DNA from: Candidatus Neomarinimicrobiota bacterium
GTDB lineage: Bacteria; Fidelibacterota; JAANXI01
Assembly: GCA_021734025.1 (NCBI GenBank)
Contig: JAIPJS010000006.1
Span: forward strand, 62,001 to 126,000
Reading direction: 5' to 3'
Length of the DNA: 64,000 nucleotides
Below the pieces are notes generated by a model that was given only the letters and a program-made list of their open reading frames with translations, had not been told where the DNA came from and did not search any database. This document shows positions 53,777-61,750 of this stretch, piece after piece (within the stretch, counting starts at the first letter, position 1; each line of letters starts with the position of its first letter). The position numbers were made by a program, and so were the translations under genes.

Positions 53777-54182
53777 GTTAATCTCACTTATGAAAACTAA
53801 ATAATTTCGCTTGTAGTGAGTGCCATGCAGGCTGCGCGAAAACAGATTATCAAGGAATTACAGGCGAGACATTGGCGAATTCGTCCGGTAGAGACGTTCC
53901 ATGGAGGCTGTGTGAAAACAAAAAAACAAGGAGAAAATAAGTGCTAAACACTGGATTATTCTCTCTGTAGAGACGTTTCATGAAACGTCTCTACAGCTAA
54001 CAATAACAATGGGTTAATACGGTTTTCATGACACAGAAAATTTCCCGGAACCATGAGAAAAAACCTCTTGAAATTGCATTCTCACACAGCCTGCATGGAA
54101 CGTCTCTACATTCAATTATATCAATTGGTTATCGCTTGTTTTGCTGCGTAAAATTATCAGAAATCGTGAAGGAGAGATGCTC
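53777..54182. repeat. GTAGAGACG-type palindromic repeat cluster
   Basis: Non-coding. It includes a perfect 32-bp palindrome at 53965-53996 (CTGTAGAGACGTTTCA and its complement) and partial copies: GTAGAGACGTTCCATGGAGGC near 53889-53910 and the complement of GTAGAGACGTTCCATGCAGG near 54090-54110. GCTGTGTGAAAACA-like words follow some copies. A lone half-copy occurs at 58413. The repeats are confined to this gap and the 58.4-kb gap in this window. Confidence 0.7.
53965..53996. repeat. Perfect 32-bp palindrome
   Basis: CTGTAGAGACGTTTCA followed directly by TGAAACGTCTCTACAG. As DNA it could extrude a cruciform; as RNA it forms an uninterrupted 15-16 bp stem with almost no loop. It is the best copy of the GTAGAGACG family here. 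Confidence 0.85.
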
Positions 54183-55391
54183 CTAAAAATTATATCGAGA
54201 GATCAGGTTCGTTGCGACCTCCCCCGCAATACCCCGCCCCCGCAATTGCTCCTTCAGCCGCTCGGTCATCATCCTGTAAAGCGGCTCCCGGAGGAGTTCC
54301 GAGATCATCTCACCGATCTTGCCGGAGCGGAATCCGTCGATATCAGTGACTTTTGCAATGCCCGCCTGTTCCGCCCGGACAGCGTTTTCCCGACTCTCAG
54401 CATTGCTTGAAACAATGATAGACGGCAGCCCTTCCCGAACCGCCTGGGCATATGCTAAATAATTTCCGCGGTGAATCATCAGATGAATTTCCGGAAGAAG
54501 AGAATCGAGATGTAATCGATCTTTTTTCACGAAATTCTCAGGCCAATTGATTGTCTGAAATTCCTTCTCTGATTCGATGATGACCGAAAGGTTTGTATCG
54601 CCCACTCCTTCAACCAATCGTTTTACCAAAACGTGATTGTCCGGGGTATCAACCTCGTTCAGCGGCACCAGCACCACCGGCGACTGCAAACCATTTATCC
54701 AATCCCAATCGCTACCATCTCCGTCCGGTCTCCAGCAGACCGGCCCGGCAAAATCCACCACATCTGGAAATGCCGGCTCTCCCGGCTCCATCGATTGAAA
54801 CGCCAGCGCCAGGTACTCGTCGGCCCGCACCATTTGGGTCGTGAACGGATTTTCAATTTGGTCGAGCCCCTGCTTCTTACGTATCTGATTAAGCGGCTCA
54901 GAATACCTTGCGAGAAATCGCCGGTGGAAATACCGGATAATATTCGTTTTAATACCGGCCCCGGATATTCCACGCCCCGTATACGGCAAACTTCCCTCCG
55001 GCTCAAGCATTCCCGGGTTGTTCGCCAGCACAATCCATGGTGCACCGAAATTTTCTGCGGCAATGGCGGCGCCGTAATCCAGGCTCCCGGTAACAATAAG
55101 ATCCGGTTCGGTCTCCCGGAATAGTGACAGATATTCCTCGACATATTGTTTCGTAATATTTATGAGCGAATCGTACAGATCCTCGAAACCGTCCGGAGAG
55201 TTGCGCACGGTAAAATCTTCAAAAACTCCTATCTCAGCGAAATCCAGCCCGGCCTGGCTGATAAGTTGTCTGAATTGCCTTCCGGTTGCCAATTGAACAC
55301 GATGTCCACGATCCACGAACTCCTGCCCAAACGGAATTATCGGGAACAAGTGGTTCGGTTCCGGGATGTTGGTGAAGATTATTTTGGCCAT
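54183..55391 (-). CDS. GT1-like glycosyltransferase (UDP-glucosyltransferase fold)
   Basis: 402 residues with the two Rossmann domains of macrolide/antibiotic-type glycosyltransferases. The N-terminus (IIFTNIPEPNHLFPIIPFGQEFVDRGHRV) contains the acceptor-domain HLFP motif. The C-terminal donor domain has LDSLLPEIHLMIHRGN and the EAG-like REGLPSIIVS, where the plant-type HCGWNS box is reduced. Related enzymes glycosylate small lipophilic molecules, sterols or flavonoids, so a small acceptor is likely. It stands alone, with a repeat cluster and a terminator downstream. Confidence 0.82.
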   Translation of the reverse strand: MAKIIFTNIPEPNHLFPIIPFGQEFVDRGHRVQLATGRQFRQLISQAGLDFAEIGVFEDFTVRNSPDGFEDLYDSLINITKQYVEEYLSLFRETEPDLIVTGSLDYGAAIAAENFGAPWIVLANNPGMLEPEGSLPYTGRGISGAGIKTNIIRYFHRRFLARYSEPLNQIRKKQGLDQIENPFTTQMVRADEYLALAFQSMEPGEPAFPDVVDFAGPVCWRPDGDGSDWDWINGLQSPVVLVPLNEVDTPDNHVLVKRLVEGVGDTNLSVIIESEKEFQTINWPENFVKKDRLHLDSLLPEIHLMIHRGNYLAYAQAVREGLPSIIVSSNAESRENAVRAEQAGIAKVTDIDGFRSGKIGEMISELLREPLYRMMTERLKEQLRGRGIAGEVATNLISRYNF

Positions 55392-55549
55392 TGTAACTTC
55401 TTTATGACTTGAAAATTTCTAATACGATTATTATGTACAACACTTCCTCCTGACGGTGACCGCTTCAAGCGTTGCTGACAGTTAAATTACGCAATACGAA
55501 ATACGTAATACTATGGCCAAATCCGCCAGCGACCTCGCTTGGTTGAACT

Positions 55550-56422
55550 TCAACTGAACAAGTCGGCCAATGCCCGAATATGCTCCGGCGTCGAACCGCA
55601 GCAGGCACCAACTAATGCCAGGTTATCGATAGGCCAACGGGAAACGATTTTTGCGTATTCTTCGGGTGCGAGCGTCCCGGAAATCGTCCCGCCCTGCTCC
55701 GGATTCGAGAGTCCCAAATTGGCGTATCCACCCAATGGCATATCGACAGTTCCCGAATATTGACTGAGGATAGCGGCCGTAATCTCCGGACGGGTGCAGT
55801 TAATAAGCACTCCCAGTGAATTGAATTGTGCCGCCGATTCCATGGCATCCCTCACCGGTTCCCCGCTGAGGATGGTATCAACAGAATTTGCGGTGTAAGA
55901 GATAAAAGTTGGCGTGCCTAATTCTTCCCCAATCCGACCGCAAACCGCTGCCTCTCCGATACTGTTCATGGTTTCAAACAGCAGGCAGTCCACGCCAGCA
56001 TCCACAAGCCACTCCGCCTGCTTACGATGCTCTGAATACAACGTTTCCCTCTCCGGCACCATATCGGGACGGTAGCAGTCCTCAATTGGAGCAATTGATC
56101 CGGCGACAAACCGATTCTCCTGATCGCCAATGGCATCTCTGGCACATTGGACAGCCCGACTATTCAAATCCTTGGCAATTTTCGGTGTACCCACCTGTTG
56201 ATACACGTACTCCGTAGTGCGAAATGTCGCCGTCGTCAGGAGCTGCGCTCCCGCGTCCAGATACTCCCGGTGGATATTGGTTATGGCCTCTGGCTCTTCC
56301 TCCAATATCTTTGCCGACCAGACCGGTGCCGGGAGATCGTATCCGCGGGAATCCAGTAGCGTTCCCATGGCGCCATCCAGCAGGATTGGGCAGTTCGATT
56401 GGAGGTAATCAGTGAAGTTCAT
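55550..56422 (-). CDS. Homocysteine S-methyltransferase family protein
   Basis: 290-residue TIM-barrel enzyme. The zinc ligands are Cys in LINCTRPE (about residue 210) and the Cys pair in LVGACCGSTPEHIR near 276, the GGCCG pattern of betaine/S-methylmethionine-homocysteine methyltransferases (here GACCG). ILLDGAMGTLLDSRGYDLPA opens the barrel. It transfers a methyl group to homocysteine from a donor that may be S-methylmethionine or another methylated compound; length (~290) suits a single-domain S-methylmethionine type more than MetH. The stop lies ~160 bases upstream of the glycosyltransferase start and the gene is likely monocistronic. Confidence 0.9.
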   Translation of the reverse strand: MNFTDYLQSNCPILLDGAMGTLLDSRGYDLPAPVWSAKILEEEPEAITNIHREYLDAGAQLLTTATFRTTEYVYQQVGTPKIAKDLNSRAVQCARDAIGDQENRFVAGSIAPIEDCYRPDMVPERETLYSEHRKQAEWLVDAGVDCLLFETMNSIGEAAVCGRIGEELGTPTFISYTANSVDTILSGEPVRDAMESAAQFNSLGVLINCTRPEITAAILSQYSGTVDMPLGGYANLGLSNPEQGGTISGTLAPEEYAKIVSRWPIDNLALVGACCGSTPEHIRALADLFS

Positions 56423-56990
56423 CGATTACATTATACCGAAAATGATGATTGGCAGCAAGCGACCGAATTCGACCAGTTTTACGCCGGAAGTGAATCCCTC
56501 CGGGATTCAAGATGAATAGCCCCGAGTGCAACTCGGGGTCAAAAATGCCAAACCCCTAACAATCCTGAAGGGATTGAAGTGATGTTTCAGAACAATATTC
56601 AACCCCTTTGGGGTTGTCGGAGCATATCCGTATTCCCTCACCACCGGTTTCACCGGTTGATATTCACCGCCTTCGGCGGATTTCCCATGGGGGCCCTTAG
56701 GAAGAAGCCCTGTGGGATGTGCTGCCCCAACCAATAGCATATTGAAGAAATCCAAATATTTCCTCTTGGACTAATACAACTCCATCCCTCCCCATCGGGA
56801 TCCCGTTGGGACTGGGCTCCTGTCCTCTTCCGAAAAGGAAGGGAGAACGAAGATCTTTGGAATTGAAAAGACGTCTCTCCCTCTCTTCGAAGGGAGGGAG
56901 AACAAGAGGATAAGTTGTGTTTGAGAAATGATTTTTTAATTCGCTCTGGCAAATTCGAAATTCGATATTGGAAATTCTTTAGTTCAACAT
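56423..56990. repeat. Multi-hairpin palindromic element (RAYT-associated type)
   Basis: A 570-base gap packed with short perfect hairpins. Examples are TGAATCCC / GGGATTCA at 56491-56509, CCCCGAGT / ACTCGGGG at 56520-56538, CAACCCC / GGGGTTG at 56600-56616, and CCGCC / GGCGG near 56668-56680. The right half has CTCTTCGAAGGGAGGG-type pyrimidine/purine blocks. Such strings resemble REP elements moved by Y1 transposases (RAYT) as I recall them from FCB-group genomes. No RAYT gene is in the window. Nothing else is coded here. Confidence 0.65.
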
Positions 56991-58193
56991 TCATCTTACA
57001 ATCGTTTCCGTCACAAATTGCCCCACTAACCAGGCGGCTACAAGGCAAAGAACACCGCCAACAATAAACGGTGACTGAAAGCCGACATAGCCGGACATCA
57101 CCCCGGCCAAGACCGGTCCGCCGGCGATACCGAGACCAAAGGACATAGTCACAATGCTCATTTGGGTGCCGGAACTCCCTTCGCTAGCCTTGTCCCCGGC
57201 GATGGCAAAGATCGGTGCCGAGATCCCGGACATCCCGATGCCCTGTGCCAACCGCACCATGACCAGCTGGCCGGTCGTCTGCACGAATCCCAGCATGAGA
57301 GTAGTGGGGGCTAGGACGATAAAACCTAGAATAATTACAATTTTCCGGCCCCAGATGTCCGCAGCCTTCCCCAGCGGAATCTGCAAAAAGACGCGGCTTA
57401 TTGTTAACGCTGAGAAGGCCAATCCAAATCCAATTGCCGTTTGGGAGAGCCGGTGGTTGAATTCATTCTCCAGTGCCACCATCATAGAAATCGCAGCGGC
57501 CATAATAATTGAAGCGATGCCGAGGATGATAAATTCTTTGGAAATCGAATCCCGGAAGCTGGGAAGTTGCCGGGCTTGAGCAGCCTCGGTCTCCAGTTTC
57601 TCCGGTTCCCGCACCATCAGATAGACTATTCCCGCTCCTAGTATGGAGAGTAATCCAACCACATAAAATGCAGTCTTAAACCCGTAATGCACCTGGATTA
57701 CACCACCCAACACCGGTCCGGTGGCGAAGCCGACCATCCGCATGGTCGTAAAAATGCCCATGGCGCCACCGCGTGAACTTTTCTCCGTATATTCGGACAT
57801 CAGGGAAAGCGTCGCGGGAATGGTCAGCGCAAATCCGAGCCCCTGCGTCGCCCGGATGAGCACCAGATGCAGAAACTGCTCCGCTTCGACGAACACGAAA
57901 GTTGCCACGCCCATCAGCAGGAGCCCGGATACAATAAAAATCTTCCGGCGATCCAGCCGGTCGCTGGCCCGTCCGGCAAATGGCTGGCTGAATGAGCTCA
58001 CTAAACCGAACGTGGCGATGAGGATTCCGACCAATGTTTCAACAGGGAAAGCCAGATGCTCAGATGGAATCTCGGCCACGTATAGCGGCAGGATAATAAT
58101 CAGGATACTGTTGGCGAAGGCATCCACGAAGCGAGCGCCGGACAGCGCCATCACTTCACGGTTCATTCCCAGGGATTCGGTTATGGACGCCAT
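56991..58193 (-). CDS. MFS drug-efflux-type transporter
   Basis: 400 residues with 12 predicted helices, the size of the DHA1 (12-TM) class. Loop 2-3 carries GRASDRLDRRKIFIVSGLL (the GxxxDRxGRR motif) and the symmetric GKAADIWGRKIVIIL appears near loop 8-9. The central loop is short. It should be a proton-driven exporter of small molecules. It is preceded by a terminator pair and a half-copy of the palindromic repeat, and followed by the multi-hairpin region, so it is likely monocistronic. Substrate unknown. Confidence 0.9.
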   Translation of the reverse strand: MASITESLGMNREVMALSGARFVDAFANSILIIILPLYVAEIPSEHLAFPVETLVGILIATFGLVSSFSQPFAGRASDRLDRRKIFIVSGLLLMGVATFVFVEAEQFLHLVLIRATQGLGFALTIPATLSLMSEYTEKSSRGGAMGIFTTMRMVGFATGPVLGGVIQVHYGFKTAFYVVGLLSILGAGIVYLMVREPEKLETEAAQARQLPSFRDSISKEFIILGIASIIMAAAISMMVALENEFNHRLSQTAIGFGLAFSALTISRVFLQIPLGKAADIWGRKIVIILGFIVLAPTTLMLGFVQTTGQLVMVRLAQGIGMSGISAPIFAIAGDKASEGSSGTQMSIVTMSFGLGIAGGPVLAGVMSGYVGFQSPFIVGGVLCLVAAWLVGQFVTETIVR

Positions 58194-58450
58194 TCGTCTC
58201 CTTGTATTTTCACAAATCGCTAATGTAATGGATTTGGATGAGGATTGCGACGGTAGGTTACAATTTTTATATACAGTTCACCCTACATTTCGCTTTGAAA
58301 CATGTAGGGCTAGAAAAAATTTTGTTCCTCCGGCTATAGCAGGTTTCGATAAAATATACTGCCCTTTGTGATAAATAGTAGGCAGGATACTCTGAAATAT
58401 TCAGAGAACTCATGTAGAGACGTGAATAAGAAATTATGTAAACAAATTGA

Positions 58451-58477
58451 AAGCCTCGCAATGAGATTGCGAGGCTT
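58451..58477 (-). terminator. Strong 12-bp hairpin, probable terminator
   Basis: AAGCCTCGCAAT and ATTGCGAGGCTT form a perfect 12-bp stem around GAG, about 85 bases past the exonuclease stop on the minus strand. The minus strand continues TCAATTTG, a weak U tract, so it may act as a bidirectional or partial terminator. Confidence 0.55.
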
Positions 58478-58512
58478 ATTATCCTGACTTCATAACGGCA
58501 ACTGAGGATCCT

Positions 58513-58543
58513 ATAAGCCTTGGAATCTCATTCGAAGGCTTAT
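58513..58543 (-). terminator. Nine-bp hairpin after the exonuclease gene
   Basis: ATAAGCCTT and AAGGCTTAT form a perfect stem around 13 bases, about 20 bases past the stop of the exonuclease gene. Its AAGCCT core and AATCTCATT loop echo the hairpin at 58451, so the two may have arisen by duplication. Confidence 0.5.
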
Positions 58544-58561
58544 CTTGCATCCCGGATCATT

Positions 58562-59254
58562 CTATTCCCCCGAAAACTCATACCGTTCCAGCGGAATCAC
58601 ATCCTGCTTTTCGATGAGCCTGTGATACAGATTCACCACGGTTGCCGTATCGAACTCGCAATACTGACGGATAGCATCCAATTTGCCCTCTTTGAAATAC
58701 TGGTAAACCATGGAACCGTCGAGTTCATCCTTGGGATTAGGCATCTCCACGATGTTGGCCAGCACATTCAGTGACTTCATTTTGGTGTAATCCCAGTTTG
58801 CCCAAACCTGCATCAGATCGAAGTGTGGCGAGGTACGATAGCGGGCTAGTGAATTTAATCGCCCGTCGGCTTCTTCAATTTGATTATATGCATAGCGCTG
58901 CAACAGGAACGGAATATCAAAACTCAGTCCGTTATAGTGCAGGTAATCGCCCCGGAAATTTCCTATCACCTCGTTGAATCCGTCTAAAACGGACCTTTCT
59001 TCCTTATCAATCACCGATTTGAGGCGGATCGTATCCGTTTCCTCGTCATACAATCCCATGGAAATGCAGATCACCTGCCCCAGGTCGCCATCCAGACTCG
59101 CAAGTTTATTGTAATCCCAAACGTCCTCCTCTTCTTTGGAGGCGTTGATCTTCAGCAATTTTTTATCGACCCATTCTTTTACCGTCGGCGACAAATCCCC
59201 ATATTCCCGCTGCGGTACAGTTTCGATGTCTATTCCCATGATGGTTTTGGGCAT
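58562..59254 (-). CDS. PolB-like 3'-5' exonuclease (DNA_pol_B_exo2 family)
   Basis: 230-residue RNase H-like exonuclease domain standing alone. The DEDD-type acidic residues are visible: MGIDIETVP (Asp and Glu of ExoI), LSFDIPFLLQRYAY (ExoII Asp), and IRQYCEFDTATVVNLYHRL with the final Asp (ExoIII) near residue 200. Such predicted PolB-like exonucleases lack polymerase domains and are thought to act in DNA repair or processing. Its neighbours are a terminator and the carbinolamine dehydratase gene, with no repair gene adjacent. Function beyond 3'-5' nuclease is unknown. Confidence 0.9.
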   Translation of the reverse strand: MPKTIMGIDIETVPQREYGDLSPTVKEWVDKKLLKINASKEEEDVWDYNKLASLDGDLGQVICISMGLYDEETDTIRLKSVIDKEERSVLDGFNEVIGNFRGDYLHYNGLSFDIPFLLQRYAYNQIEEADGRLNSLARYRTSPHFDLMQVWANWDYTKMKSLNVLANIVEMPNPKDELDGSMVYQYFKEGKLDAIRQYCEFDTATVVNLYHRLIEKQDVIPLERYEFSGE

Positions 59255-59338
59255 GGTTTGCTCCGGTTTTAAAAGAGTTTAAATTTCTATAAATACAGGC
59301 GGCCCAGCACACACAACACTCTCGCCGTTCAAAAAACC

Positions 59339-59374
59339 AAAGATGCCAACCCGTCCGGACGGGATGGCATCTTT
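59339..59374 (-). terminator. Rho-independent terminator of the carbinolamine dehydratase gene
   Basis: AAAGATGCCA / TGGCATCTTT outer stem with CCCGTCC / GGACGGG inner stem, mismatched A/A between. On the minus strand it is followed by GGTTTTTTG, a good U-run, about 30 bases after the dehydratase stop. Confidence 0.8.
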
Positions 59375-59401
59375 TGGGCGTTTAATTTTCGCTCCATACT
59401 T

Positions 59402-59686
59402 TCAGGCAGCAATTTCGTTAATCTGTCCGGCCAGTTCAAAGTCGTTTTCTGTCAGTCCGCCTTCGCTATGGGTAGTCAGAGACAGGGTCACCGTATTATA
59501 ACTGATTTCGATATCCGGGTGGTGGTTCATGGTCTCCGCGGGATTCACCAGGTTGTTGACGAATTCCATTGATCCGATAAAATCATCGAATTCGAAGGTT
59601 CGTGTGATTTTCTTTCCGTCCTGTTCCCATCCGTTCAGTCCGCCTAACTTTTCCTCAATGGCATCATCGTTCAGGAGTTCTGGCAT
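59402..59686 (-). CDS. phhB: Pterin-4a-carbinolamine dehydratase (PCD/DCoH)
   Basis: 94-residue protein, the usual PCD size. The family signature is clear in NHHPDIEISYNTVTLSLTTH followed by EGGLTENDFELAGQI; the His pair in NHHP and the later His are the catalytic residues. It recycles 4a-hydroxytetrahydrobiopterin after aromatic amino acid hydroxylation, though many bacteria keep PCD without a hydroxylase, where it serves molybdopterin or folate-like metabolism. No phenylalanine hydroxylase gene is in the window. It is 45 bases downstream of the S9 peptidase gene and ended by the terminator at 59339. Confidence 0.93.
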   Translation of the reverse strand: MPELLNDDAIEEKLGGLNGWEQDGKKITRTFEFDDFIGSMEFVNNLVNPAETMNHHPDIEISYNTVTLSLTTHSEGGLTENDFELAGQINEIAA

Positions 59687-59731
59687 AATTCTCCTCCTTT
59701 CGTCGGTTCATTATTTCCATCATTTATTATT

Positions 59732-61723
59732 TTACTTTACATAACTGTCGAACCAATCACAAATGGCCTCCAGGCGGACGACCCGCCGATCCGGCCGGCC
59801 GCTCCGCGAGAGCTCATGCGACTCCTCCGGAAACCGGAGAAACTCCACGGTTTTGTTCTGCATCTTCAGCGCGGTGAACAGCTGTTCCGCCTGCTCCACA
59901 GGACAGCGCAGGTCTTGTTCCCCATGGATGATCAACAGCGGTGTTTCGATTTTATTCACATAAGTCAACGGCGACATCCTACGATAACCCTCCGGGTTCT
60001 CCCAGATGTATCCGCCAAATTCCATCTTGTCAGCGAAGCCGAAATCAGAGGTCCCGGCCATACTTTCAAGATTGACCACGCTACGTTGCGTTACCGCTGC
60101 TTTGAAGTGATCCGTATGGCCGATGATCCAGTTAGTCATATAGCCACCGTAACTCCCGCCGGTCACGCCCGCCTGCTTCGGATCGATGAAATCGAACTCG
60201 GCAAAATACTCGGCAACGGTCATACAGTCCACGTAATCTTTGGAGCCCCAGTCGTTGGTGATGGAGCGGGCAAACTCTTCGCTGTAGCCCTGGCTTCCAC
60301 TGGGATTGCAGTAATACACCGTATATCCTCTGGATGCCAGCAGCTGGAATTCGAAGAAGAACGCGTCGCCATACATGCAGCGCGGCCCGCCATGGATTTC
60401 CATCACGTTTGGATATTGTTTGTCTTCTTCAAAACCAACAGGCTTCATAATCCAGCTCTGGATTTTCCCGTTTGGGCCATCAACCCAGTATTCTTCCGGC
60501 TTTACTACTTCCCTGTCGTCCAGCAATGCATCATTATGAGCAGTGAGACGACTCCACGTATCCGTCTGCAAATCACGGATATGCACTTCAGCCGGCTTGA
60601 CCGCATTCGCCCGTATACACGCCATCACATTCTGATCATCGTCAAACGTCACCGAGGTCAGATCGCCGCTCTGCAGCACATCCGCCTCAAAACTCCCCGT
60701 TGCTACCGAATACCGGTAAAGGTGGATGCTTCCCTCATTACTAACCGGCACATACACATACTGGCTGTCACTGGACCAGATGGGAGCAGCCTGGACCGGC
60801 GGCCCGCCCATATCGTGAATCAAATTATTGCCGATGGTGCGCCCGAAATCCGGGTTCACGTTTGTGGGAGGCGCGCTGCCGTCGGTCGGCACCAGCCACA
60901 GATGTTGATGGGCTGCGCCCCACGCTTCATCGGGGTCAGTATGCCCCACGTAGGCTACTGTTTTACCGTCCGAAGATACCTTGGGCAGGGATGCCGGGCC
61001 TTCATCCTGTCTTGGGATCTCCCGGGCGGTTTCTTCGTCCAGTCGCTGGATGTAGATCCGATCACCATTGAGGTCGAAATCCTCCGATTCCGTCGGATTA
61101 GCTCCAAAGACTATCGCATCGGAATCCGGCATCCACGACAGCGAACCATGGTTGTAATCGGTATCCGTTAGTTGCGTCGCGTTGCCCGTATTGGTATCGA
61201 CAATATAAATCTGTCCGTACTCGTTATCGATGAATCCCTTGCCCTGGATTTTGCACCACTTTTTGGTGATACGACGGACGACGCGCTCCTCCGGTTTGCC
61301 ATCGTCATCCGTCGGCGCCGTGGATTTAGCATAGACAATGGCAATTTTTTCGCCGTCCGGCGCCCAGGCAAACTCCTTAATTTCTCCCCGGTCGAGATCG
61401 GTTAACTGCTTTGCCTCGCCTCCATCCCGTGGCAAAATGAAAATCTGTGAAACGTCCTCGTTCCTATCCGAGATAAATGCGATTTTCGAGTCATCCGGCG
61501 CCCATTCCGGCATGAAATTTTTCGTCTTGCCAAAAGTCATCTGCCTGGGCTCCGATTCGCCATCGGTTTTCACCATCCAGAGGTGACTGAAATACTTTTT
61601 ATGCTCTTCCCTCTCAATTGTTTTGTCCACATATACGATCTCATCCCCGGCATGGGAAATCGCCGGAGATCCAACAAAATGGATTTTATACAAATCTTCA
61701 GCTGTAAACGGTACTTTGCTCAT
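59732..61723 (-). CDS. S9 family prolyl-oligopeptidase-type serine peptidase
   Basis: 663 residues from the ATG at 61723 (AGGA eight bases upstream; a TTG at 61744 would add seven residues). The N-terminal part (1-400) is a beta-propeller of WD/PD40-like repeats (WAPDDSKIAFISDRNED, WAPDGEKIAIVYAK). The C-terminal hydrolase domain has GGSYGGYMTNWII with nucleophile Ser, HGEQDLRCPVEQA with Asp, and EESHELSR with His. No signal peptide, so likely cytoplasmic, as in acylaminoacyl peptidases. It cleaves short or acylated peptides. It lies 45 bases upstream of the PCD gene. Confidence 0.92.
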   Translation of the reverse strand: MSKVPFTAEDLYKIHFVGSPAISHAGDEIVYVDKTIEREEHKKYFSHLWMVKTDGESEPRQMTFGKTKNFMPEWAPDDSKIAFISDRNEDVSQIFILPRDGGEAKQLTDLDRGEIKEFAWAPDGEKIAIVYAKSTAPTDDDGKPEERVVRRITKKWCKIQGKGFIDNEYGQIYIVDTNTGNATQLTDTDYNHGSLSWMPDSDAIVFGANPTESEDFDLNGDRIYIQRLDEETAREIPRQDEGPASLPKVSSDGKTVAYVGHTDPDEAWGAAHQHLWLVPTDGSAPPTNVNPDFGRTIGNNLIHDMGGPPVQAAPIWSSDSQYVYVPVSNEGSIHLYRYSVATGSFEADVLQSGDLTSVTFDDDQNVMACIRANAVKPAEVHIRDLQTDTWSRLTAHNDALLDDREVVKPEEYWVDGPNGKIQSWIMKPVGFEEDKQYPNVMEIHGGPRCMYGDAFFFEFQLLASRGYTVYYCNPSGSQGYSEEFARSITNDWGSKDYVDCMTVAEYFAEFDFIDPKQAGVTGGSYGGYMTNWIIGHTDHFKAAVTQRSVVNLESMAGTSDFGFADKMEFGGYIWENPEGYRRMSPLTYVNKIETPLLIIHGEQDLRCPVEQAEQLFTALKMQNKTVEFLRFPEESHELSRSGRPDRRVVRLEAICDWFDSYVK

Positions 61724-61750
61724 CTCGTTATCCTTTCGAACCAACTCTTT

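Larger units (their letters stand above)
58194..58561. other. Intergenic region with two terminator-like stems
   Basis: About 370 bases between the MFS gene start and the exonuclease gene end. It has a half-copy of the GTAGAGACG repeat at 58413-58422 and two hairpins at 58451-58477 and 58513-58543. No other structure or gene was seen. Confidence 0.55.

Noticed and set aside
53777-54182. CRISPR array
   Set aside because: The repeats are palindromic and unevenly spaced, spacer lengths differ, and no cas gene is in the window.
59816-61171. 451-residue open frame antisense to the S9 peptidase
   Set aside because: It lies wholly on the other strand of a gene with clear catalytic motifs, has no family signature, and its composition is what the reverse strand of GC-balanced coding DNA gives.
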